Shown here: in pieces, positions 39,504 to 49,225 of the stretch
How positions within the stretch are numbered: position 1 is the stretch's first letter
How the letters are laid out: each line of letters opens with the position of its first letter
Source of the DNA: Bisporella sp. PMI_857
Lineage: Eukaryota; Ascomycota; Leotiomycetes; Helotiales; Helotiaceae
NCBI GenBank assembly: GCA_021307315.1
Contig: JAJSPD010000092.1
Coordinates: 1-64,000 of the forward strand
Length of the DNA: 64,000 bases
Direction: 5' to 3'
Notes under the pieces: generated by a model
What the model was told of the DNA's origin: nothing
What the model saw: only the letters and a program-made list of their open reading frames with translations
The model's database searches: none
Made by a program: the position numbers and the translations under genes

Positions 39504-41603
39504 ATGGCTGTTGTAATCATATCATCTGACAGCTCCTCACCAGGCTCTTCTACACCAGATTGGTCCGTAATATTCCCTTGCTCCCTTGGTTTCAGGATCT
39601 TGTCTCATTGCGAAGAGTTGTTTGACAACTTATCCTTCGCTTATGCTTTTTCAAATACAATTCTGCCTTTCTTTCTGCTTTTTAGTTCGTGCATACACTA
39701 CGCTGATTGTCCTGTATCGCGCATTGGCTGTACCCCCGCACCCGCAAATTCCTATAATTTCATTTCTATTATTTGTATTTTCCGCGATCACGATTTTGTT
39801 CGCGTTGCTATGTCTGTTGAAAAGATTTAAGACCTGTGCTCCGTTCTTTTTCACTTAACGAAGAAATAAACTATTACATGTTCATTTTCTGATTACAGCA
39901 TACTTTCCTTCCAGCATAAAAGCGACAACTAACAATGCTTAGGACTTCATCTAGAAATACACCACTTTACGCCGAAAGACAAGGAGATGGAGATATTATT
40001 CCCCAAATTACGAAGCGTAAACGCACTTCTTCAAGCTACGCTTTAGATGACTCATACGGCAAGGTGAAAGCCGAGCCCTCCATGAAGCGCTCTAAAAACC
40101 AAAATCTCAAAGGTGTTATCGTTGGAGTGTGGTCCGAGTCTAATCAGGTGATCCCTGAAGACAAGCATGTCGTTCATGGCTTCATTGACGTCCATGACAG
40201 ACTGCGGACCAGAATCTATGCAGAAAATAGAAAAGGAGAGCCCATCATGAGCAACATGCCATCTGGTGTGGGGGGCTGTTGGGTAACATTTGAAAGAATC
40301 CTTTTCGATGCGCATCTAATCACACTCAATTCTGCTGAAGTGAAAGAATACGTCAAAATTAGATCACAGGATGCGCCTAATGAGACAGATGAGGAGAGAG
40401 ATGAAGCCAACCTGCGAGCTGTGAAGAAGGCAAAGGAAATAGTTGCTGCATATGAAACAGAGCCTAGAATCAAGCCTATCGTCAATCGACCAGCGATGCA
40501 GCCTACATCAAGCAGTGAACGCGATTCTCTTCCACCCCAGTCACTAAGCAGCAACTCAGGCTTTAGAGCCATTAATACGCCCCCAAAGGCTTCTCCATCG
40601 GATGATGCCACGCAAATAGGCGTATTGATTGGTTATTGGGCTGATTCGGACTCACCCCGTGATAAGGATAAGCATGCGGTTTATGGGGTCGTTAGTGGGA
40701 TTGGCAGCTTCCGTGTCAAGGTCGTCAAGAGTACGAGAGATGGGCGTTATTTGGAGGGAAACATTCCTACTGGTCTTGGTAACATGTGGCTACATTTTGA
40801 TAAAGTTGTCCGTAAGTTATTTCTGTTATATGGTTATCAACGACAATCTACAGTTTATTATCATGCCGCAGCACACCTAAAGGACAAACCCCAAATGAAT
40901 CATGGCCCGATTATCTTCTTCGTTAGCTCAAGGACTGATATTCTGAATAGTTGAGCCACAACTAGCTAAGTTGAATCGGGCGGAGGTTAAAGAGTATGTC
41001 AGTATTCTTCAATTCGGCTCCGAAAAGAAGGGAAGAAAGATCAGTGAAGCGGAAGCCATCAAAGAAGCTCAAAGGAATGTTGCTGCGTCATTAAAAACTG
41101 CCTCTACTTCGATAAACTCTCCAGCTGGACGTCGCAGTAATGGAGTTGTATCTGGTTTGGGAGATTCACTTCGGCACAGTACCAGATCTGAGCAGAGAGC
41201 GTCGGCCAAGAAACCTCCGCAGCAAGAAGAGCTTACAGCAACGATGGAAAAGAGTCGACGAGAAAGAACTGAGGCCAGAGCCCGAAAGGCTGAGAAAAGT
41301 AGAAGAGAAGCGGCAACCGCCGTTGAAGAGGCTGCTCAAGCTGAGCTCAAGAACAATCTCAAGAAGCTCAATAAGGTCTGGATAGCTCAGCAGCAACGAA
41401 CCGGTACTGTTTCGAATGCTAGTACTACTCCTCCTACACATGGAATAGCTCCCAGCAAAGAAATCAAATATCATAACGGTATCAACTATGTGAGAAAACA
41501 AGCTGGCCCATTTCAAGGCAAGCTGGTGAGTGACGCTCAGATCTTATGTATTGATGGAGATGATTATGTAGAATATAGGGTCTTGACTAAGCCGTCTTTC
41601 TGA
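39504..41603 (+). CDS. nuclear-type protein with a duplicated 85-residue domain
   Basis: Exons 39504-39562, 39943-40811 and 40951-41603 give 1,581 nt, 526 residues, in phase. Intron 2 (GTAAGT...AATAG) is well supported. Intron 1 (GTCCGT donor, CTAAC branch site, CTTAG acceptor) is weaker, and translation could instead start at ATG 39935. The first exon MAVVIISSDSSSPGSS is a common nuclear-protein N-terminus. An approximately 85-residue unit occurs twice (about 77-165 and 243-330): GVIVGVWSES...GVGGCWVTFERIL...NSAEVKEYV, and GVLIGYWADS...GLGNMWLHFDKVV...NRAEVKEYV. A charged coiled coil (RRERTEARARKAEKSRREA) follows. No named domain recognised. Confidence 0.65.
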
Positions 41604-41746
41604 ATCGAACAACGGGATGTCTTCTTATTTTGTACACGTATAACCACCCGAGGATTGCGGGGATGTATAGAAGTTACGAGCTGAGTTGTAAAAATATAAT
41701 AGAAAGTTCCCAGAATCAAAAAGGCACTATACACCTTTCCTAAAGT

Positions 41747-41950
41747 CAGCGTTCCTAATAGTGCACACCATGAACTGCACTATTAGTGCACACCGTAGTT
41801 TACACTGATAGTGCATGGACTATTGGCTTAGTGTACATCTCTCGGACTACACTGCTGGTTCAGTGCAAGGCTTTCACACTACACCGGTGGTCAAGTGTAA
41901 CTGGACCGCACTAACCAGTAGTCCGTGCGAATGTCGCACACTAACAGTGA
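41747..41950. repeat. cluster of TAGTGCACAC words
   Basis: Several copies of a (T)TAGTGCACACC-like word in both orientations within 200 bp, echoed at 42625-42655 (CACTATTAGTGCGCC). This looks like a decayed foldback element. Boundaries cannot be set. Confidence 0.35.
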
Positions 41951-41954
41951 ATGA

Positions 41955-42050
41955 ATGAATGAAGTCTATTACGCCCGGCTAAGCCTTAAAGGGCACTAAT
42001 CTGTAATTACATATTTCACTTCTTTCAATTCAGCTAATAGTCTCGTACAA
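41955..42050 (-). repeat. SINE/LINE-3'-end-like repeat, copy 3, with (TTCA)n tail
   Basis: On the minus strand, GTGCCCTTTAAGGCTTAGCC and then GGGCGTAATAGAC, followed by CTTCATTCATTCATTCAC. It shares the core of copies 1 and 2 but carries a (TTCA)n tail where they have (CTA)n. Confidence 0.45.
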
Positions 42051-42906
42051 GCCCATACTATAACGTTTCACGGTTTTCTCCCAGACAGATATCTTCTTCT
42101 AATTTCAGCGAGATCTCGTGGGTGTTTGTTAGCAAGTACACTTAAAGGCGATTCTCCAAGTGTTCAGTTTCCTATCGTCGGCCGCTGAAGCGAGACCTGC
42201 TGTCATGGCACGAGGGTGCGTAGGGGTTAGTTGAGAGCGAAAGAGTGACAGGTGTTGAGAGCATCGTTTGCGTCGCAAGATCCAAGAAGGTCCGCAACAG
42301 CGTGCAAGAGTCGTGCGAGAGTAACGCTGGGAGGCTTTCGTCGGCACTGCTGGTTGTATCGGTCTTGAATCGGGCTCAATCTGTTACGAAAACGACGTTC
42401 GAGGTCATGGATTGATAGGACAGGAGAGGACGAAGGCGAGGATTGGTGTGGAGGTGTCGCTCGCACCGAACTTATAGCTGCGTTTGTAGGTTGCGGACTG
42501 CATGATGATAGTGGTTTCGGGAACGGAGGACGCTGGTCTTTCGGGGTTGGAGTACGTAAGGTTGACGGAGGTCGGGCAGCCACAGCTGCGTATGAGGGTC
42601 GCGCTGGTGAAAGCGGGTAAGTGGAGGCACACTAACAGTCTCACTATTAGTGCGCCTAAACTCGGCGCGTGTCACGGGGCATCGCGTTTTACACGCGTTC
42701 GAACGCGATCCAACGCGTTAATCGCATCAAGCAGGTAAGTTATTCGTCTCGGAAAATGCTTGAGTAGTTACGCCGACCAGCCTACCGTTACAAATATGCA
42801 CAAAACGTACGACTACGCCCATATTATGCATAAGTGCGCATCTTGAGTGTCTAACTTTCTCGATCAAGCTAACGTATCAACATCCAGCGCCTAGTAGGAT
42901 CTATCC
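42051..42906. other. no supported gene; one weak minus-strand frame
   Basis: A 118-codon minus frame (42583-42227, MAARPPSTLRTPTPKDQ) is Pro/Ser-rich and could be an exon, but it has no motif or clear splice partners. The region otherwise shows nothing recognisable. Confidence 0.25.
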
Positions 42907-43206
42907 TTAGCCTAGTTTAATCGTTTGAACGATTCCATCTTCTAACCACTTGCGGCCGTCTTGATTCATCACAATCTTACTCAACAACTCCCCGTTGGTA
43001 TCTACGTATGCCGTCGGCAGATCTACATCTGAGAAACGCGTCCAGCAGTATTGAATACGACAATATCCGACACGCTCATAGTGGTCCTCATTCTGCTTGA
43101 CAATGACGATATCGTGCCCCCAAGAATTCGCGCGTCCGCGAGGCGTATGCGAAAATACAAGACCCAGTAACGTATCTCCAGCTGAAATTTTATCATCCTC
43201 GTGCAC
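42907..43206 (-). pseudogene. possible C-terminal fragment of a HET-type protein
   Basis: Minus-strand text GDTLLGLVFSHTPRGRANSW then IVIVKQNEDHYERVGYCRIQY and KWLEDGIVQTIKLG, then a stop. The pattern (short beta strands, YERVG, and a terminal charged tail) resembles the end of HET-6-like proteins as I remember them. No HET core is found upstream. Low-certainty call. Confidence 0.35.
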
Positions 43207-43463
43207 GTACGCAAGCTCTATCGCCGTCGACAGTGTTGGCAGTAGTATAAAAGGAATCGATTAAAACGTGCACGAATAGCGTCTCCACAATTACCCACTA
43301 TTTCCTTTATTAAGGGATTTAAGCGAAACCTGCATATGCGCTTTTCTATTTTCAGAATTTTGCTATGCTGCTGTACTAAGCGAACTACGCTAAGCCTAAT
43401 TGTATTTGAAATCGGATTTTTGTTTTTGAAATAAACCGCGTTATCAAATATATAAAAGTATAT
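43207..43463. other. intergenic, no gene seen
   Basis: AT-rich spacer leading to the solo LTR. Confidence 0.3.
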
Positions 43464-43468
43464 ATTTA

Positions 43469-43820
43469 TGTAACAGTCAGCCGAAGGCTTTTCAGCTGTA
43501 GTACTTTCAGGGCTGCAAGCGGCACGCTCCGCCCATGGCCAGCCACGGGCTTACAGCTACAGCAGCCACAGGCTTACAGCTACAGCAGCTCCAGCAGCCA
43601 CAGGCTCACAGCTCCAGCAGCCACAGGCTCACAGCTACAGCACAGTGAAAGATATAAGGAACAGCTAGAGCTTCCTGAACAAAGCAAGCTTGAGTTTTTC
43701 CTTTCCACGTTAGACTTACAAGCATACTTCTAAATATCATCACTATTGCAACTACATCGCTAGCCACGTATCCTTATCTGTTATATTGCAAATCCCTCCT
43801 GCTGCCCTCTATTTGTTACA
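43469..43820 (-). mobile_element. solo LTR family C with internal minisatellite
   Basis: TGTAACAGTCAGCCGAAGG...CTATTTGTTACA, 352 bp, with perfect duplication ATTTA (43464-43468, 43821-43825). It is the inverted form of 55870-56160. The extra length is due to four copies of a 24-27-bp unit (core CACAGGCTCACAGCTCCAG) at about 43550-43640. Confidence 0.85.
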
Positions 43821-44195
43821 ATTTAATCGATTTGTTTAATTTAAATCTATCGGATTTCAATAAACTAAATTTTATTTTTAATAGTTGTTGTTTAATATAA
43901 GTATTATGTTGTAAAATTGTACCAAATTGCAACACGAAACTTTCACAAGTTCCGCACTTGCGGAAATAAAAGCGGCATGCCATAATATTTGGTGTGTTGG
44001 CGCTATTCGTGCACGTTTTAATCGATTCCGTATAAAAAGTGTAAATACTCCATGTGTGACAGGCCTTGAATACGTACAGCGTGCGATATATCTTCATACT
44101 ATACCGTACCAGGAAGCTTGACAGACATGTCATACGTACACTGTGCAAACTGGGAGTGCAAAAGTGCACTCCCTGTATAGCCTACCTCACCGGCG
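43821..44195. other. AT-rich, gene-free; hAT 3' flank
   Basis: Contains a small stem GGGAGTGCAAAAGTGCACTCCC near 44150, possibly part of the hAT element's end. No gene. Confidence 0.35.
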
Positions 44196-45244
44196 CTACA
44201 CCTCGCTGTCGCTCCCGTTGAAGCTATTCCCAACCCCCATTGGTTCTAATATATTGAACTCCTTGATTTTAAACCACGATTTCAGACATTCTAACGCCTC
44301 TAATAGCTCAATACCAATACAATTTCGACGATCTTCAAGCGTAAGACCGCAACTCGAGAATAACCGCTCGACGCCGGCTGACATGCTATCGATTCAGGGA
44401 GTTCACAAAGTATGCAATGAACGATTGATTGATCTCTGAAGATTTCTATATACATGAAGCAAGCTCTTCTTATATGTAAGAGGAGTGCGTAAGTCATTAC
44501 GAATGAGGACGGCTCAGCTCTTAGGAGCCGCGTAAGGAGAGTAAGTGGTAAACTATGGTTCCTGATTCGACACATGCATGGTATTGACAATATATTAATC
44601 GCCATCTTACTCAAGTGAGGGTATTTGTGTTTTTGACTTGATTCTAACCACCAAGCTATTGGGTCGTCTGTCCACTCAATCTTCTCTTTGATATATCGAA
44701 TGTATTCATCGTCACTAGCTGTAGCATCGTTGAGTTGGGCCAGTGCCTTGGCCTTATGTCTTTAAAGATACTCTGCGAATTGGTTGACCGGTTTGGAAGG
44801 TTTTGATAGAACCGAATCGGCTATTGGAGATGTCGCAATATCTGAAGCTTCAGGGCGAGATACAGTATTAACTGGTTTGTATTTGGACTCCCATAACTGC
44901 CTCACCAGCCTCTGCAAAAGTTAGCTCTGTATTTTATAAGACGTCTTACCAAAGACCGTATTTTCGAGTGTATTGCCATTAATTGATGTCCCTAGGGTGT
45001 CATTAAGTCTGCGCCATTTTTGAGGGTATATCTGGCCTTCCTTTGCGCAGTATCAATGACGCTCTGCTGTCTCTTGGCCCGTTCCTGTCGAGGCGAGTCT
45101 GCAGTGATTCCATGCGTTTTGAAGTGAGCTTTGATAGCTGTATTACCGCCATTGAGTCTGTAGGTCTTGTCCCACGATTCAGGACAATACTTGCACTTCC
45201 ATACGCGGTTGATATCGAGACATTGGCCATTGTTTTCCTTAGTG
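44196..45244 (-). pseudogene. hAT transposase relic with nested insertion
   Basis: From the right: a BED-type finger VWKCKYCPESWDKTYRL...AIKAHFKTHG, a stretch ending KNGADLMTP and a stop (frameshift), an intron-like GTAAGACG...TTGCAG, then LWESKYKPVNTVSRPEAS and DPIAWWLESSQKHKYPHLS. The hAT C-terminal dimerisation end MSAGVERLFSSCGLTLEDRR comes after a 186-bp insert. There are stops and shifts, and most of the catalytic middle is missing. The 5' end is cut at the pogo element (45245). Confidence 0.7.
44387..44572. mobile_element. 186-bp insert in the hAT relic
   Basis: Flanked by CATGC on both sides (44382-44386, 44573-44577). Ends TATCGATTCAGG and CCTGATTCGACA are near-complements. On the minus strand it begins TG and ends TA, so it may be a short LTR whose terminal CA has become TA. 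Confidence 0.6.
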
Positions 45245-47080
45245 TAAGTCCGTGCACCCCCATTTCGCCCACCCCCCCATCTCGCCCACCTAAAAGTAAG
45301 CGAATTTGCAGACCGCCACTCCAATATATTAGGGTTTTTCTCAACCACTTTTTATCCGAATTGTTTTAAATTTTGGATTCTGCATCTCAAGTTAACAATG
45401 CCTCAATATACCGAAGATGACGCATCTCAAGCTCTTATTGATGTTGCAAATGGCAAAAGCGTTAGGGCAGCTGCCCGAAATTGGGGAGTTCCTTACACTA
45501 CCCTTCGAGAGCGAATTAAAGGCCGTGAAAACCATTCTATTTCAGCAGAAAATCAGCAAAGATTATCAAAGGTTCAAGAAGACCACTTAGCTAACTGGGT
45601 TCTTGCTCAGGAAGATTTAGGTGTTCCTTTAACCCATGCTCAAATTAAGGAATTTGCTCAGCGCCTTCTAACTATTAAAGGAGACCACAAACCACTTGGT
45701 AAACGCATACCTTTTTAAATCGAAACCCTATTCTTAAGACTAAAAGGTTTAGGAATATCGATTCTCAGCGTGTTAATGGAGCTACTACTTCTATAATTAA
45801 GAACTGGTTCCAGCGGCTTCTGCTTCCTCAAATCCAGGCTATTAAGCCTGAACATCGGTTTAATATGGATGAATCTGGGATTATGGAAGGCTTTGGAGCA
45901 AATGGGCTAGTAGTTGGAAGCTCTGAAAGACGTGGTATCCAAAAGAAACAGCCTGGATCTAAAGCTTGGACCTCGTTCCTGGAATGCGTTTCTGCAACTG
46001 GAGTAGCGCTCTCTCCTTTAGTTATTTTCAAGGGCAAAACGGTCCAACAACAGTGGTTTCCCGAAGACCTAAGCCTATTTAAAGACTGGCAATTCACTTC
46101 GACAGAAAATGGCTGGACAACAGACGATACGGCTGTAGAATGGCTCAAAAAAGTGTTTATCCCCCTTACTGATACCAAGGAGCCTAGGCTTTTGATTCTA
46201 GACGGCCATGGAAGTCATGAAACCACCGATTTTATGTTTCTATGCTACCAGCATAATATCTACTTGCTTTTCCTGCCTCCTCATAGCTCTCACGTCTTGC
46301 AACCACTAGATCTTTCGGTGTTTTCCTCCTTGAAAAATCAGTATCGAAAAGAAGTTGGATATTTGACCGTTTTGACTGATTCTAGCCCAATTAGAAAGCG
46401 GAATTTTCTTACCTGCTATCAGAAAGCTAGAAAAGAAGCGTTGTCTGCTAAAAATATCAAAAGTGGTTGGAAAGCAACTGGTCTCTGGCCCAAATCTATG
46501 GCAAAACCCCTAATGAGCCCTTTGCTCCTGGAAAACAGCAATAAATCTAAGAACACCCCAAACCAGGCTTCAGAGAGTTCAATCAGGGGTCCTAGGTTCG
46601 ATTGGAGTATAGAAACTTCACAAGTTACGTGGTCTACGCCAAAAAAATCAACTGAACTCAAAGCTCAAACAGTTGAATTTCAAAAGCTCCAAGAACAAGA
46701 TCAATTTACGCGGCGACTGCTTTTTCGGAAGATTTTAAAAGGGTTTAAAGTGCAGGAAAGTGTTTTAGCAGACCAAGAGCTTAAAATACAGTCTTTAGAA
46801 GCTCAACTCGAGGCTTCTAGGCCTAAAAAAAGAAGAAAGGTTAGGACTAGCCCAAATTCCAAATTCGCGGATATTAAGGCTATAAAAAAGGCGCAAGATG
46901 AAGCTGCAGGGGTCCGAACTATAGTGGAATCATCAGAAGTATCAGAAGATTCAGATACATCTATTTTATCTGATTCAACTGCAGATTGTATTGAGGTTTT
47001 GGGTGGTTAATTGGGTAGTCTGGGTTTTCGGTTAGGTGGGCGAGATGGGGGGGGGGGCGAAATGGGGGTGCACGGACTTA
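45245..47080 (+). mobile_element. pogo/Fot1-like element
   Basis: TA dinucleotides at both ends. Inside them AGTCCGTGCACCCCCATTTC (45247) and GAAATGGGGGTGCACGGACT (ending 47078) are exact complements, and the match continues with GCCCACC/GGTGGGC and ATCTCGCCCACCT. The left flank is the hAT relic and the right flank is Copia, so the two sides do not belong together. Confidence 0.85.
45398..47010 (+). pseudogene. Fot1/pogo-type transposase, one frameshift
   Basis: The first part (45398-45718) has a psq-like helix-turn-helix (SVRAAARNWGVPYTTLRERI) and the CENP-B-like half, ending GDHKPLGKR. The rest continues in another frame from about 45712 (FLNRNPILKTKRFRNIDS) and includes all three catalytic Asp: FNMDESG, LILDGHGSHE and LQPLDLSVF. 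It ends at 47010 with a coiled-coil and acidic tail (SSEVSEDSDTS). A small net deletion near 45705 accounts for the shift. The TIRs are intact, so the element might still be moved by a related transposase. Confidence 0.85.
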
Positions 47081-47766
47081 ATTGTAATCCTGGCCCAGAA
47101 CACCACAAAGAGTCTGATCGAGTCATTCGGTATTTAGTCAAAACGCAGGGCTTAGCTTTGCAATATGGGAATAGCGACGTTTTTGAGGTTGCTAGTGACG
47201 CATCTTTTGCCGACAACTCAATTGACCGGAAAAGCTCTCAAGCATATGCTATGAAGCTATTTGGAGGAACTATTGGCTGGCGCGCAAATAAGCAGGACAC
47301 AGTCACAACGTCGACAACTGAAGCAGAGCTTTTAGCTTTGAGTCAAGCTGCCAAAGAGGCAATATATGTATCGAGGCTGGTAAAAGAGCTAGGAGTGACA
47401 TTGGACGACGCTCAAATCGACATAAAATGCGACAACAAGCAGACAATTCGACTGGTAAATGCTGACATTGCAGTGTTACAAACAAAGCTTCGGCACGTCG
47501 ACATTCACAATCACTGGCTCAGGCAAGAAGCTGCAGCAAAGAGAATTAGAGTTAGTTATACGCCGACAGACAGCATGATTGCAGACGGCCTTACAAAGTC
47601 ACTTACAGCCCGAAAGCATCAGCAGTTCGTTCGACAAATAGGTCTTGTCGACATCCAGAAAGAACTTGAGGAGCGAAAGCACAGCCGACTACAGCAAGAT
47701 TTCTTTGATCAGGTAGAAAATACTTTTGTAGGAGGAGAAGCAGCAATACAATTTCAAGCCATATAG
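47081..47766 (+). pseudogene. Ty1/Copia RNase H and C-terminus
   Basis: Continuous frame: NPGPEHHKESDRVIRYL, ASDASFADNSIDRKSSQAY (catalytic Asp), STTEAELLALSQAAKEAIY (Glu), then IKCDNKQTIRLV and HVDIHNHWLRQ, ending FQAI and a stop. This is the end of a Copia polyprotein. Gag, integrase and reverse transcriptase are missing to the left, where the pogo element now stands. The frame itself shows no RIP-type stops. Confidence 0.85.
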
Positions 47767-47902
47767 GTTTTTGCCCTTAGGGTTTTCCCTATATGCAAGG
47801 CCAAATGGCGCTTGTAATGAGAATTTTGTAAATAGAGGCACTATTCCTCGTTTAAGAAGTATGTAGGCAGGCAATGCTCTAAGGAGCTTCGCCTGGGAGG
47901 GT

Positions 47903-48087
47903 GTGTCAGATATTAGGGAGCTTGGCGCAAGCATGGCGCGAGCGCACAAGCGAGGAAAAGGATGGAGAGCGCGCGTCTTCCTGAGGGGACGCGCGACGAG
48001 CGGAACAACACAATCAGAACAATCAGAATCATATTTGAATCCTCCTCCCTCACTCAATTGCTCTCTAGATACACGTATTGTTTGACA
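47903..48087 (+). mobile_element. 3' LTR of the Copia element
   Basis: A purine run (GGGAGGGTG) precedes TGTCAGATATTAGGG, and the LTR ends ACGTATTGTTTGACA at 48087, 185 bp. Its position 137 bp after the Copia stop codon fits a polypurine tract and 3' LTR. No partner 5' LTR is in the window. Confidence 0.65.
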
Positions 48088-48337
48088 ACTTTGACTAGAT
48101 TGTTGTGGTGGGTTTGCCGCTCTTGGCACAACAGATTGTGCCAAGAAAATGAATCTAACTGGGTGGGGTTCCGAGCAACCGGAGAATCATATTGAAACGA
48201 GCAGTTAAGATCTCTCCAGTCAATGAAGTTTCTTGTACTGGGCAGAACAGCTACTATTGGTTAAACTATTGCATAATGTAAGATGTAGCAAAAAAAAGTA
48301 ACGATTCTACTTCGAATTTTCACTAGAAAAGTCTCCC
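48088..48337. other. intergenic, no gene seen
   Basis: Spacer between the Copia LTR and the 3' end of the ATPase gene. It has a small TTGGCACAACAGATTGTGCC inverted word near 48124. Confidence 0.3.
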
Positions 48338-48982
48338 TCAATCCCATAGCCACTGAGTCCTTTCTTGTTTTCCTCCCGACCTCCATCTGTCCAACACAAA
48401 CTCCACTCTTTTATCAATATCGGTCAAAGTACAGGGCACCACCTTATAACCCAATCCCAACTCATCGAGACAACTACAAAACAGTCGATCGAATTGAATC
48501 CATGCCTCCCGATTCTCCGGCATCAACCGAATTCCGTCATCCAAGAGCCAATCTGCACCAGCTTGACACACGATAACGACAGAATCTTTCATCCTCTCCT
48601 TCAATTGCAGCCATTCCGGGGATTGCCTCAACTGGATTGATGCCTCCTCGGTCACATACTTGCGAGCATAGACGATGGGATCGATGGCAGATCTGTCTGA
48701 GATAAACCATCCCTCACGCTCTAATACCCCGCGTTCAGCATCGAATTGAGCCTTCAGAATGAGTTCCTGTAACTGAAAAGCTCGCGAGGGGGATATTTTG
48801 ATATCTTCGGCCGTGAATTTGTGTTTTATCAAGACGTTTCTTGCGACTTCTTTGATGACTCGGGGTTGGATTTCTGATGTGTTCTTGGCGAAGGCAGCCT
48901 CGAGGGCATTCACAAGTGTTGTTTTGCCGGTATTCTGAGCACCCACGATGTAAATATGGCGGAGAGCTTTGGAATCTGCCAT
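48338..48982 (-). CDS. AAA_28-type P-loop ATPase
   Basis: Single exon, 214 residues from ATG 48982 (MADSKALRHIYIVGAQNTGKTTL). Walker A is GAQNTGKT (residues 14-21); a candidate Walker B/sensor is the SDRSAIDP segment near 102. This size and layout match the fungal AAA_28/NadR-like kinase-ATPase family, which is thought to bind or phosphorylate small molecules or lipids; the substrate is unknown. The C-terminus ends SGGKQERTQWLWD. It is intact and starts 243 bp from the divergent RdRP-helicase gene, so the two may share control elements. Confidence 0.8.
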   Translation of the reverse strand: MADSKALRHIYIVGAQNTGKTTLVNALEAAFAKNTSEIQPRVIKEVARNVLIKHKFTAEDIKISPSRAFQLQELILKAQFDAERGVLEREGWFISDRSAIDPIVYARKYVTEEASIQLRQSPEWLQLKERMKDSVVIVCQAGADWLLDDGIRLMPENREAWIQFDRLFCSCLDELGLGYKVVPCTLTDIDKRVEFVLDRWRSGGKQERTQWLWD

Positions 48983-49225
48983 GATTATGATTTTCAGGTA
49001 GTTCAGGCCTATTTCCTCTGAATCTCACTTTCGACGCTTGCCTTCAAAGTTCCATTGACTTCCAATGTCACTACGGACAGATACTACCAATCATCTCTCG
49101 CCAGAAAGCGGGGGGTTGTTACACAACGTCAAACTTGCACACCTTTTAACCAAGTACGAAAGGAGCTGTGTCGAGAACAACGGACTTCTTCTCGAGAAGC
49201 CACCCTGCCCTTGAACGACACCAAA
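48983..49225. promoter_or_regulatory. shared divergent promoter region
   Basis: The 243 bp between the start codons of two divergent intact genes. It includes pyrimidine-rich stretches common in fungal 5' UTRs. No specific factor site is claimed. Confidence 0.4.

Noticed and set aside
43550..43645. Regular repeats at first glance similar to a CRISPR array
   Set aside because: Units are contiguous without unique spacers and lie inside a eukaryotic LTR; this is a minisatellite.
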